A DNA stretch of 64,000 nt from CAYWMD01 sp964458575 (GTDB lineage: Bacteria > Verrucomicrobiota > Verrucomicrobiia > Limisphaerales > JADLHS01), in NCBI GenBank assembly GCA_964458575.1, contig CAYWMD010000025.1:1-64000 (forward strand), given 5' to 3'. A program made the position numbers and the translations under genes. Within the stretch, counting starts at the first letter, position 1. Every line of letters begins with the position of its first letter. Under the pieces are notes generated by a model. That model was not told the origin of the DNA. It did no database searches and saw only the letters and a list, made by a program, of their open reading frames with translations. Below are positions 18,059-28,657 of the stretch, in pieces.

Positions 18059-18741
18059 GCGCTCTCCTCGGCGTGAGGAACGGCCGTCCAGGACAGCAAC
18101 CAAATGGCGACGGCCAAACCGATGAGGTAAGAATTCGCGACGAAGAGGCTCGCGTCCTCGCCCGCATCCATCTCGACGCTGGCGCGCTGCTGAGCGATGC
18201 CGCTGGCGACCGCAAAGCCCGCGAGCAACAGCGCTCCCCATGCGAGTGATGCCATCCGGCCCATCACGAGCCATAGCAATGGAACGGCCACGACCAGGAC
18301 CGGCAGAGTGATGAACAGGGCAATGGCGAAAGCCTGGTCGTTTCCCTGCACTCCGGCGAGGCACAGACAGGAAACCGTGGTGACAAGAACCATGAGCAAC
18401 ATCACCTGCAGGAAGGCGTCGCGGATACCTGCGTTTCGATTGCAGAAACGGATCGCCATCTGGTCCAACCAGACCCAAAGCAAACAAATGGCAAGGTTCC
18501 CGGAAACCAAGGGTTGGAGAATCCAGGCATCAAACGGCAGATTGTTGTGGTGTTCTACCGGTGGCTCACTGCGAGGCGACGACAACCAAACGCCGAGGAG
18601 GAGCACCAACATCCCGACGGCGACCAGCAACGCAACGCCAGCTTGGCAGAGCCGACGATATAAACGTAAGTCGCTTTCGGCCCCGTTCTCAACTGAGCGG
18701 GTCGCAGTAATCAGCATCAAATCCGGCTTTGTAATTATCAT
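18055..18741 (-). CDS. Polytopic membrane protein, first gene of the PadR operon
   Basis: About 228 residues with roughly six hydrophobic segments (LCQAGVALLVAVGMLVLLLG, MLLMVLVTTVSCLCLAG, ALFITLPVLVVAVPLLWLVM, LAWGALLLAGFAVASGIA and others). No family was recognised. The frame opens to 18789, but that extension lies upstream of the predicted transcription start: a TTGACA box ends at 18784 and the -10 lies at 18766-18761. The start is therefore placed at 18741 (MIITKPD), with 18717 (MLITATR) as alternative. Its stop overlaps the PadR start (ATGA). Membrane partners of this kind next to PadR often form sensory or transport units, but that is inference. Confidence 0.7.
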   Translation of the reverse strand: MIITKPDLMLITATRSVENGAESDLRLYRRLCQAGVALLVAVGMLVLLLGVWLSSPRSEPPVEHHNNLPFDAWILQPLVSGNLAICLLWVWLDQMAIRFCNRNAGIRDAFLQVMLLMVLVTTVSCLCLAGVQGNDQAFAIALFITLPVLVVAVPLLWLVMGRMASLAWGALLLAGFAVASGIAQQRASVEMDAGEDASLFVANSYLIGLAVAIWLLSWTAVPHAEESA

Positions 18742-18753
18742 AGCCGCATCGCT

Positions 18754-18770
18754 ACCTTGTATTGCAAGGT
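18754..18770. promoter_or_regulatory. Candidate PadR operator (inverted repeat over the -10)
   Basis: ACCTTG-TATTG-CAAGGT is a 6-base inverted repeat with a 5-base spacer overlapping the predicted -10 element. The position would let a repressor block RNA polymerase. Assignment to the PadR protein encoded at 17717-18058 is inferred from proximity and from the self-regulation usual in the family. Confidence 0.5.
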
Positions 18771-18789
18771 TCTTGGCTATGATTGTCAA
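18761..18789 (-). promoter_or_regulatory. Promoter of the PadR operon
   Basis: On the minus strand, a perfect TTGACA (18789-18784) is followed after exactly 17 bases by TGCAAT (18766-18761, four of six matches to TATAAT). It lies immediately upstream of the membrane protein/PadR/VIT operon. Confidence 0.6.
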
Positions 18790-18831
18790 GCGTCGGTTTC
18801 AGTTTTTTTGATTGAGTCGAGGCGGCTGGGA

Positions 18832-19251
18832 TTACGCCGCCGTTTTCTGAACCGCGGGTTCTTTCACGATCCAGCCTACCAGCAAACCCGCGACGGCGGT
18901 TTCCACAATCGCGCCGATGCACCAGGCTACCGCGAGTGACTCTGGCAATGGCATGACGCTATACGTGCCAAAGCCCATCGAGAAACCATTGGCAGCTCCG
19001 AGGATCAGCCCGTAGGACAAGCCTGTGGCCCAGGACTTGGGCCGCACCAACCAGGCATAGAGGCAGACAAAACAGACCGACGCCACGAGGCCCACCACCC
19101 GCATCAATCCCATTTTCATTTCCACCACCGGCCGCCAGAGTTCAGCGGTTTCCCGATAGGTGGAGGCCAGCACCAGTCCGTGCAGCACGAAGTCCAGCAC
19201 CTGCCACGCGACGAACACGGCCAGGATTCCGATCACGATTCGCTTGTTCAT
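18832..19251 (-). CDS. Small four-helix membrane protein, unknown function
   Basis: 139 residues with four hydrophobic segments (IVIGILAVFVAWQVLDFVL, VVGLVASVCFVCLYAWLV, LSYGLILGAANGFSMGFG, LAVAWCIGAIVETAVAGLLV) and short charged loops. No family name is recognised with confidence. It lies upstream of the PadR operon promoter on the same strand, 42 bp before the -35 box, so it is probably transcribed on its own. Confidence 0.7.
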   Translation of the reverse strand: MNKRIVIGILAVFVAWQVLDFVLHGLVLASTYRETAELWRPVVEMKMGLMRVVGLVASVCFVCLYAWLVRPKSWATGLSYGLILGAANGFSMGFGTYSVMPLPESLAVAWCIGAIVETAVAGLLVGWIVKEPAVQKTAA

Positions 19252-19464
19252 GGTGTTTTGCCTTTCTCATGGTTTTGAATGACTGCCGTTGAGCTACTAC
19301 GACGGTTCGGACTTTGCGCCGTCACCGGAACGAAGTAAAGCCTCGAACCGCGCGGCTAAACCGCAGCGCGAGGCGCGAAGTGCAGACTCCCCGAGCAGCG
19401 ATTGCCGCATCCGCTTGCCATGCGCGGCGGACGGCTCCGGTCGCAACGCTGAATGGCCGCCAGT

Positions 19465-20517
19465 TCAGTTCCCGTTCGCCGGTCGCGGTCGCCGACGCAC
19501 GGTTCTGAGGTGGCCGTAGCCGACCAGCTTGCGCCGTTGTTCGTCCCAGAGCCGAAAGGTGAACGATTTGAAACTGGAGAACAGCGTGACGGGTTTCACG
19601 GTCTGGAACAGCGGTTCGGCTTTGTGGCATTTCTCCAGGTAGTAATTGGGGATCCGCGGGCTGAGGTGATGAATGTGGTGAAAGCCGATGCTGCCGGAAA
19701 ACCATTGGAGGACCTTGGGTAGTTTGTAGAACGAACTGCCCTTCAATGCGGCCGTGGCATAATCCCAGCGATCGCTGCGTTCCCAGTAAACGCCCTCGAA
19801 TTGATGCTGCACATAGAACAACCACACCCCCACCGAGCCGGCCACGAGGAGAATCGTCAACTGGATGATCAGGTAAGCCTTGAGACCGAATACCCCAATC
19901 AACCCGGCGGCGATGGCCCCGACCGCCAGATTTGTCCAATAGACCGAGTAACGTTCCCGCACCGGGGCCTTGAGCGAGGGTACACGGTGCATCACCAGAA
20001 ACAGGAACAACGGCGCCAACACGAACAGGACGACGGGATTGCGCGCCAACTGGTAGGCGAACCGCTTCCAACGCGACGCCTCCAGATACTCCTGCACGGT
20101 CAGCGTCCACACGTCGCCCATGCCGCGCCGGTCCAGATCGCCCGCACTGGAGTGATGGATGGCATGTTGCCAGCGCCAATGATAGTACGGCGTGAACGTC
20201 AGCACGCCGGTGATGGCGCCCAGGATGTGATTGGCCGCCGCCGATTTGAAAAAGGAGCCGTGCCCGCAGTCGTGGAAAATGATGAACATCCGCACCAGGA
20301 AGCCACCCGCCAGAATCGCCAGCGGCACGACCAACCACCAGGAAACGGCCAAGCAGACGTACATCAAATACCACAGCACCGCATAGGGAACGAGCGTGTT
20401 CACAATCTGCCAGACCGCCCGACCGACTGCGGGGTTCTGATAGCGGGCCACGATCTGTTTCCAAGCTGGGGGGTCTGTCTGGCGTTCGCTCTTACTCGTT
20501 TTCAAATTGATTTTCAT
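19465..20517 (-). CDS. Fatty acid desaturase (di-iron, acyl-lipid type)
   Basis: 350 residues. The three histidine boxes of membrane di-iron desaturases are present: HDCGH (residues 82-86), HAIHH (118-122) and HHIHH near residue 275, interspersed with hydrophobic segments (about 38-80, 95-112 and 165-215). The order and spacing match omega-type acyl-lipid desaturases, which use O2 and reduced ferredoxin or cytochrome to introduce a double bond in membrane fatty acids. The start at 20517 (MKINLKTSK) is chosen over an upstream Met at 20547. The flanking genes do not indicate a specific pathway; adjustment of membrane fluidity is the usual role. Confidence 0.92.
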   Translation of the reverse strand: MKINLKTSKSERQTDPPAWKQIVARYQNPAVGRAVWQIVNTLVPYAVLWYLMYVCLAVSWWLVVPLAILAGGFLVRMFIIFHDCGHGSFFKSAAANHILGAITGVLTFTPYYHWRWQHAIHHSSAGDLDRRGMGDVWTLTVQEYLEASRWKRFAYQLARNPVVLFVLAPLFLFLVMHRVPSLKAPVRERYSVYWTNLAVGAIAAGLIGVFGLKAYLIIQLTILLVAGSVGVWLFYVQHQFEGVYWERSDRWDYATAALKGSSFYKLPKVLQWFSGSIGFHHIHHLSPRIPNYYLEKCHKAEPLFQTVKPVTLFSSFKSFTFRLWDEQRRKLVGYGHLRTVRRRPRPANGN

Positions 20518-20759
20518 AGGTTGCACCAAGGTCTGCGGAGACACCAAAAGCTGTCAGGCCAAGTCTTGGAAGGTTCGCGTGAACTAAGGTAGTGGACAAA
20601 TGCATGGAGGACAATGCTCAAAATGAAGAATGCAAGCCGCGTCGCCACTGTTCGCCCCGGTACCGATCCAGAGGCGACATTCCCGCCCCGGACTTCCGCC
20701 GGGTCACTCACTTTGTGGCGTGGCAGGAGTGGGTGCCGCACGCGTCGGCGCTCGCTGGC

Positions 20760-22226
20760 TCACTCCATGGCGGCCAGCAGGTCGTCAAGCGGGACGGTGG
20801 CGAAGCTGGTGGCGTAATCACTCATCGCGTAGGGAATGATGAGTTCTCGTCCGTGCAGCAGCGCGCCGCAGGTATACACCACGTTCGGGACGTAGCCTTC
20901 GCGCTCGGCTTCGTTCGGGGCCAGCAACGGCTCGCGCAGGCGGCCGATGACACGCGTCGGATCGTTCAAATCAAGCAGGAACGCGCCGACGCAGTACTTC
21001 CGCATCGCGCCGACGCCGTGGCTCAATACCAGCCAGCCGGCTTCCGTTTCAATTGGCGAGCCGCAGTTGCCAATCTTGAAGAATTCCCACGGTTGGGCGG
21101 GCGTCAGGAGCAGCTTGGGCGTTTGCCAGAATCGGACGTTGTCCGAGAACATCAGCAGCAGGTTCTCGTCGTCCTGCCGGGAGAGCATGGCAAATTGGCC
21201 GTTGATCCTGCGTGGGAAAAGCGCCATGCCTTTGTTTTGCACGGCAGGACCATTCAGGGTGCTGAACTTGAAATGGAGAAAGTCCGGCGTCTCGAGCAAT
21301 TGAGGGAGCGTGATCTTGCCGTCGTAAGCCGTGTAGGTGGCGTAGTAAGCGAAGCTGCCATCATCGTTCTGGAAGCGGACGAAGCGCGCGTCTTCAATGC
21401 CGTTGCTTTGGCTGGGCGCGGAGGGAAAGAGAATGCGCTGCGAAGGGCGGCTGCCGGGCGCAAAGTTCACTTCGTAGTTTGATTCTGCCAGCAGCAGAAT
21501 CCCGCGGGCGGTGTGTTTGGCAGCGCCGTCAGCCGGATCGGCCTGCGGGCGCATCCCCAGAAGGACACGGTGCAACTCCTCGAGGGTGAAGTTTTCGGCA
21601 AGGCGATCCAGCACGCGTCGGGAATTGTCATCTTGCATTCCGGCCTCCTGAAGTTTGCGGGCGAACAAGGCTCTCTCGTATCCGGCATCAGGCACCCGTG
21701 CCGGCTCGGTCACCAGCGGTACCGCCGGCGTGATCGTGATGCGGTGTTGCGCACTGACGATACCGGTCCGGAAAGCGATGGAAGAGATGTGCCCTTCGCC
21801 CGTGGCGCGCAAACTCAGGATGAAACGAAGCGCGCCCTCGGGCAGGCCGGACTGGTCCGGGTGAGGCACGATGGAAGGATTGAACAGCGCTGCGGACTCG
21901 GGGGAATATTCGTGCGTGAAGTGAGCGCCAATGAGCGCCTGCCGTTCCGACGAAATCTCCCACGCTTCGTCCAGGCGTTGACACAATTGGGCGAAGCGGT
22001 TGCGGAAAAATATTTCGACCTGCTCGTGACGATCTTCAAATTCGCCCAGCACCTGGCCCAACAGCCGTGCGACCTCCTGGTCTGAGAGCGACAGAACACG
22101 GGCGACGATTCGCCGCGCGATGTCGTCGGTGCTGGGGTAAAACGGGCGCATCAACACCCGCGCGCGGTCCGGGACGAGGGTTGGCCCGATGCGTTTCGCA
22201 TGGACGGCGGGTCGTGTGCTGGTCAT
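20760..22226 (-). CDS. GH130-type glycoside phosphorylase/hydrolase
   Basis: 488 residues. The C-terminal 300 residues carry the GH130 pattern: NGIEDARFVRF (its Asp is the expected catalytic acid), NKGMALFPRRINGQFAMLSR, GNCGSPIETEAGWLVLSHGV, REGYVPNVVYTCGALLHG and LIIPYAMSD. The first 200 residues form an extra N-terminal region found in long GH130 proteins. Family members phosphorolyse or hydrolyse beta-mannosidic linkages; substrate choice cannot be read here. A GT4/toroid fusion protein is encoded 1.3 kb upstream on the same strand (23491-25773), and such pairs recur in bacteria, which hints at a shared mannose-containing glycan (inference). Confidence 0.88.
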   Translation of the reverse strand: MTSTRPAVHAKRIGPTLVPDRARVLMRPFYPSTDDIARRIVARVLSLSDQEVARLLGQVLGEFEDRHEQVEIFFRNRFAQLCQRLDEAWEISSERQALIGAHFTHEYSPESAALFNPSIVPHPDQSGLPEGALRFILSLRATGEGHISSIAFRTGIVSAQHRITITPAVPLVTEPARVPDAGYERALFARKLQEAGMQDDNSRRVLDRLAENFTLEELHRVLLGMRPQADPADGAAKHTARGILLLAESNYEVNFAPGSRPSQRILFPSAPSQSNGIEDARFVRFQNDDGSFAYYATYTAYDGKITLPQLLETPDFLHFKFSTLNGPAVQNKGMALFPRRINGQFAMLSRQDDENLLLMFSDNVRFWQTPKLLLTPAQPWEFFKIGNCGSPIETEAGWLVLSHGVGAMRKYCVGAFLLDLNDPTRVIGRLREPLLAPNEAEREGYVPNVVYTCGALLHGRELIIPYAMSDYATSFATVPLDDLLAAME

Positions 22227-22309
22227 GGATTCATTTCTGTGCGATGACTGATCGGATTATGCGTCCATGAAGGAAGAAAGCACGGCTTGGGTGAATGACG
22301 GCAGCGGAA

Positions 22310-22744
22310 TCAAACGGTTAGCAATGGGCCCGAAGCCTTTGAGGCACGTTTCTCATACGCAAGGCTGAGTTTATAGCGCAGGATATTGTGGCAATGGACG
22401 CTGTTGATGGTCGTTTTGCTGAGCCAGCCCTGACAGCACATTTCGCCGGTGACCGTGGTTTGCCGCGCGGCCACGGCTTTGGCCAGCGTCTCGCTCAGAT
22501 CAAAATCGCCACCGACACATTCATGGTTGTCACAATCCAGGCGGAACACGGACTTGGCGTGGTCGGGGTTGACCGTGTATTTGATCTGGCGGTTGCGCGT
22601 GACACCTTCGGGGCTAAAGTATCCGAACTCGATGGTCAACGACTTCAATTCCTGAAACGTCTCCGAAAGACTGGCCGATGCGTTGGTGCGCTGGGCTTCC
22701 TGCTGACGGTAATCCGCGCGCGGTGTGGATTTGTGGGGTCGCAT
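22310..22744 (-). CDS. Conserved Cys/His-containing small protein, unknown function
   Basis: 144 residues, cytoplasmic by composition. The order is a basic N-terminus, SETFQELKSLTIEFGYFSPE, then CDNHEC and, 30 residues on, CCQGW and VHCHNILRYKLSL. The pairs CxxxxC, CC and CHC could form a metal site. I recall this as a conserved protein of unknown function in several phyla but cannot name a family. It starts 340 bases upstream of, and divergent from, the RRM gene. No operon partner is evident. Confidence 0.65.
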   Translation of the reverse strand: MRPHKSTPRADYRQQEAQRTNASASLSETFQELKSLTIEFGYFSPEGVTRNRQIKYTVNPDHAKSVFRLDCDNHECVGGDFDLSETLAKAVAARQTTVTGEMCCQGWLSKTTINSVHCHNILRYKLSLAYEKRASKASGPLLTV

Positions 22745-23084
22745 AACGTTTCGATTCTTTTTATCAATTAAGCGCCCATGTTATCAGAAGATAGTTCGCC
22801 GTCTGTAACAATCGTCAGGAGATTTCCGGGCTTCGGGGCGGCATGAAATCAGGCCGCGCCACACTGCTCAAGCGTGGGGAGCGGCGGATTTCATCTAAAA
22901 GATTGTTGCCGATAGTTGTTGCCATTTTCGCCGGAACCTGTCACTTTGCATCCGTCTGTTAGATAGCTTGTCTCTTTCAAGGCATGGTGAATCTTCAAGT
23001 GAACTCCGTTCAGTGATGATTTTAAACCCGACGTTCGGGAACAGTCTGTGGAAAGTTAAGGTTAGTCGGACAGTAAAGCATCAC
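22745..23084. other. Divergent intergenic region and RRM-gene leader
   Basis: 340 bases between the Cys/His protein (minus) and the RRM protein (plus). It contains no gene. A short hairpin, CCCGA-CGT-TCGGG, lies near 23028-23040 within the probable 5' leader of the RRM gene. Long leaders are common for cold-induced RNA-binding proteins, so this one may be regulatory, but no RNA family could be recognised by eye and no clear Shine-Dalgarno sequence precedes the ATG. Confidence 0.4.
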
Positions 23085-23390
23085 ATGAGTAATAAATTGT
23101 TTGTTGGAAACCTTTCCTTCAATACCACCGAAAACGACCTGCAAGACGCGTTCGCCGCGCATGGCACGGTCACGGAAACCAACCTGATGATGGATCGCAC
23201 GACCAGTCGCCCCCGCGGCTTTGGCTTTGTGACCATGAGCAGTGCCGAGGAAGCGCAGAAGGCCATTGCCGCCATGAATGGCAGGGAGATTGATGGCCGC
23301 GCCCTCACGGTCAATGTCGCCAGGCCCCGCGAAGAGCGGTCGGGCGGCGGCGGTCGCCGCGAATACGGCGGCAGTCGCAATCGCTACTAG
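23085..23390 (+). CDS. RRM-domain RNA-binding protein
   Basis: 101 residues. A single RRM fills residues 3-80, with RNP2 (LFVGNL, residues 5-10) and RNP1 (RGFGFVTM, residues 44-51). The tail is short and rich in Gly, Arg and Tyr (RSGGGGRREYGG). This is the bacterial/cyanobacterial Rbp type: single-strand RNA binding, often cold- or stress-induced. The frame opens earlier (22968) but MSNKLFVGNL is the domain start. A terminator follows the gene, making a monocistronic unit. Confidence 0.95.
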   Translation: MSNKLFVGNLSFNTTENDLQDAFAAHGTVTETNLMMDRTTSRPRGFGFVTMSSAEEAQKAIAAMNGREIDGRALTVNVARPREERSGGGGRREYGGSRNRY

Positions 23391-23408
23391 TCCGTTTTGG
23401 ATTCCACG

Positions 23409-23440
23409 GCGGAGTTCGGGTATACCGGACTCCGCTTTTT
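23409..23440 (+). terminator. Rho-independent terminator of the RRM gene
   Basis: GCGGAGTTCGG pairs with CCGGACTCCGC (one G-U pair) around a short loop and is followed by TTTTTCTTTTT. It starts 19 bp after the stop codon at 23390. Confidence 0.9.
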
Positions 23441-23490
23441 CTTTTTCGGATTCGACGCAACCGAAACCTGTTGGGTCTCCGGAAGCCACC

Positions 23491-25773
23491 CTATTCGCCC
23501 GGTGATCCCTTAAAACTGGCCAGAGTATTTTGCAGCGCCTGCTTTTCCGCGAGCGCGAGCAAGAAAGCCAGCGTAGATTCCGCGCCCTGATTCTGGCTCA
23601 GCCGATCCATGTGCAACCCGTCGCGGCAGCCGCCGGTGCCCGCGTCGTAGAGCGCGAGGCCCAGATCATTTCGTCCGAGAAACCACTCGAACGCGCGGCG
23701 CGCTTCCGCCACCCAGAACGGATCGCTCGTCGCATGATACGCTTCGATGCAGGCGGACACTGTGGCTTGGGCCTCAATGGGCTGCTGGTCGAAAAGTGCG
23801 CGCTCCTTGCCACGGGGATAAAACCCGTTCGAACCGATGGGCCGGAAAGCGCCAGCATCCGAAGTCTGAATCTTGATGAGCCAGCGCAGGCTCTTGAGGC
23901 CGAGTTCCAGCATGATTTCGTTGTTCATGCAACGTCCGCTAAGAATCAGCGCGTGGGGCAGTTTGGCGTTCGTGTAGGAAACCACGTCTTCGAACCACTG
24001 CCAATCCTCGGTGGCGGCGTCGGCGTAGCGTTGCATCAGTTTCGCCGTGAGCGACTCGCGAATCTGGTTCGCGCGCCGATCGCCGCTCAGTCGGCGCAGG
24101 TATTCGTCAATACCGATGAGCGTGAACGCCCACGCGCGCGGCGAAGTGAACTCAGCCGCCACGGGCAGCGCCTGTTCGAAGAGTTCCGCCGCCAACCTTT
24201 GGAAACTGCCCTGGCCCGCCTGCGCCACACACAGCCCCAGCGCCCACAGTGCGTGCCCCTGGCAATCTTCCGAGCCGACCTCTTCCAGCCAGTGGCGGTC
24301 GAAACTCATGAAGTTCCGAAAACGCCCGCGCTGACGGTCGAAGGCGTGATTCAGAAACGCGGCATAAGTGGCCGCTCGTGCCGTGAGACGTGGGGAACCT
24401 TGCCCCAGGTTTTGCAGCATGAGCGCCAGCACCAACGCGCGGGCATTGTCGTCCGTGCAATAGCCCTCGGCGAAATTCGGTACGGTGAAACTCGCGTGCT
24501 GGAAGATGCCCGTCGAATCGCTCATCCGAAATAAATGGTCCAGCTTCAGTTCCGGCAACTGGCCGGGTTGTTCATCGAGCGTCTTGATGGGCGACGATTT
24601 TCGCCCGACGAAACTGTGGTCCTGCCGCGCCTGCTCGAAGGACTTCACGTAATGCTGCGCCACGCGGCTCCAGATCATGTCGCGCCCGAGCTTGTAGGCA
24701 TTTTTCCGCATCGTGTGACGCAATGGTTCGTCCCGCAGCAGTTCTACCACCGCAGCGGCGATCGCTTTGGCATCGCAAAAGGGCACGAGTTTGCCGCGTT
24801 CCGCCGTCAGCAATTCCGCCGCGTGCCAGTAAGGCGTGGACACCACGGCGTTGCCCGCGCCGAACGCGTAGGCGAGCGTGCCCGAAGTGATTTGCGCCTC
24901 GGTCAAATAGGGTGTGAGGTAAATGTCCGCTGCGCCGATGAACCGCATCAATTCCTCCAACTCGACGAAGCGATTAAAAAACACGACATGCTTTTGCACG
25001 CCGAGGTCTTTGGCCAACCGCTCCAAGCCCAAGCGATACGCTTCGCCCTCGTCGCGCAGTAGATTAGGATGCGTCTGGCCCAGAACGACGTAAACGATAT
25101 TGGGAAATTTCCGGAGGATGTCCGGCAGCGCGCGCAACGCGTATTCGATGCCCTTGTTCGGTGAGAGCAGACCGAACGTGAGCAACACCTGTTTGCCTGC
25201 CACACCGAACTCGTCCTTGAAATAATTCGGGTCGGCGAACGGCATGTTGGGAATGCCGTGCGGGATGAGGTCAATCTTGGCTGCGGGTGCGCGATATACA
25301 TCGCGCAAAAATTCCACGCCCCGTTCGGTCATGACCACCAGCCGCGTCGAAAGCCGGATCAACTCGCGCATCACGCGCATTTGCTCGCCATTGGGTTCGC
25401 GCAGCACCGTATGCAACGTGGTGACGATGGGCATCCGCAACTCGCGCAGCAGTGCCAGCACATGACTGCCCGCCGGCCCGCCAAAAATGCCGAACTCGTG
25501 CTCCACGCAAACCACGTCCACATCGGTGATGTTCAGAAAATCGGCCGCGCGCAAATAGGACGGCAGGTCCTGCTCCGCAATTTCGAAGCGCACTTCCGGG
25601 GGGTAATCGTATCCACCTTCGCGGTCATTGACCGGCACGACGAGGCATTGCATCGCCGGAAACTCCCCTGACACGGCGCAACGTAGGTCCGTTGTGAACG
25701 TGGCGATGCCGCATTTCCTCGGCAGATAGTCCCCGAGGAATGCGATTTTTCGAATGGCGGATGGTTCTTGCAT
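23491..25773 (-). CDS. GT4 glycosyltransferase fused to an alpha/alpha-toroid domain
   Basis: 760 residues from MQEPSAIRK. Residues 10-400 are a GT-B glycosyltransferase of family 4: FLGDYLPRKCGIATFTTDL at the N-terminus, VEHEFGIFGG, LLTFGLLSPNKGIEYALRAL near residue 200 and TSGTLAYAFGAGNAVVSTPYW near 310. Residues 430-760 are a second, mostly helical domain (CTDDNARALVLAL, DCQGHALWALG, WFEDVVSYTNAKLPHALI, QPIEAQATVSACIEAY), the pattern of an (alpha/alpha) barrel as in GH88/GH127-like folds. A GH130 gene lies downstream on the same strand. The pair probably makes or turns over the same glycan. The upstream Met at 25857 is less likely. Confidence 0.88.
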   Translation of the reverse strand: MQEPSAIRKIAFLGDYLPRKCGIATFTTDLRCAVSGEFPAMQCLVVPVNDREGGYDYPPEVRFEIAEQDLPSYLRAADFLNITDVDVVCVEHEFGIFGGPAGSHVLALLRELRMPIVTTLHTVLREPNGEQMRVMRELIRLSTRLVVMTERGVEFLRDVYRAPAAKIDLIPHGIPNMPFADPNYFKDEFGVAGKQVLLTFGLLSPNKGIEYALRALPDILRKFPNIVYVVLGQTHPNLLRDEGEAYRLGLERLAKDLGVQKHVVFFNRFVELEELMRFIGAADIYLTPYLTEAQITSGTLAYAFGAGNAVVSTPYWHAAELLTAERGKLVPFCDAKAIAAAVVELLRDEPLRHTMRKNAYKLGRDMIWSRVAQHYVKSFEQARQDHSFVGRKSSPIKTLDEQPGQLPELKLDHLFRMSDSTGIFQHASFTVPNFAEGYCTDDNARALVLALMLQNLGQGSPRLTARAATYAAFLNHAFDRQRGRFRNFMSFDRHWLEEVGSEDCQGHALWALGLCVAQAGQGSFQRLAAELFEQALPVAAEFTSPRAWAFTLIGIDEYLRRLSGDRRANQIRESLTAKLMQRYADAATEDWQWFEDVVSYTNAKLPHALILSGRCMNNEIMLELGLKSLRWLIKIQTSDAGAFRPIGSNGFYPRGKERALFDQQPIEAQATVSACIEAYHATSDPFWVAEARRAFEWFLGRNDLGLALYDAGTGGCRDGLHMDRLSQNQGAESTLAFLLALAEKQALQNTLASFKGSPGE

Positions 25774-25902
25774 CAAAGGTCGTCCTCGCTGGGTGGGCAA
25801 CTCACTCAATCTGCCGTTCCGAGGGATGAGAAGCAAAGGAAATCGCTGGCCTGGCACTCATTGAAATGACGCAAAGCATCCAGTCCACAGCCTAAAGCAC
25901 AA

Positions 25903-25932
25903 CGCCCTCCCCGTCCTGAGACGAGAAGGGCG
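25903..25932 (-). terminator. Terminator-like hairpin after the pyrophosphatase gene
   Basis: Read on the minus strand, CGCCCTTCTCGTC pairs over 13 positions (two G-U) with GACGGGGAGGGCG around the loop TCAG, 25 bp past the stop of the pyrophosphatase gene. A moderate T-containing stretch (TTGTGCTTTAG) follows. Confidence 0.65.
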
Positions 25933-25956
25933 AAGCGAGAACGAGAGGGTGTCCGG

Positions 25957-28431
<2,475 letters not shown>

Positions 28432-28657
28432 AAATTTAGAGCGCGAAACTATGCAAGAGGCGTGCGCGGTTGCCAACCCTTTTTTGGCCATTTCTGCGCC
28501 CGAAATGCCCCGACAAACAGGCCGGGGAATCACCGGTTGCCCGGGAATTGCCCGGCTGATGCCATGCCACTACGCTGCGATGGCTCAATGGCTTGCGGAA
28601 CAATGGAACAACCTTTGCCCTTGCCGCTCGTTACCTGTTTGCCCATGCTGGCGCGCA

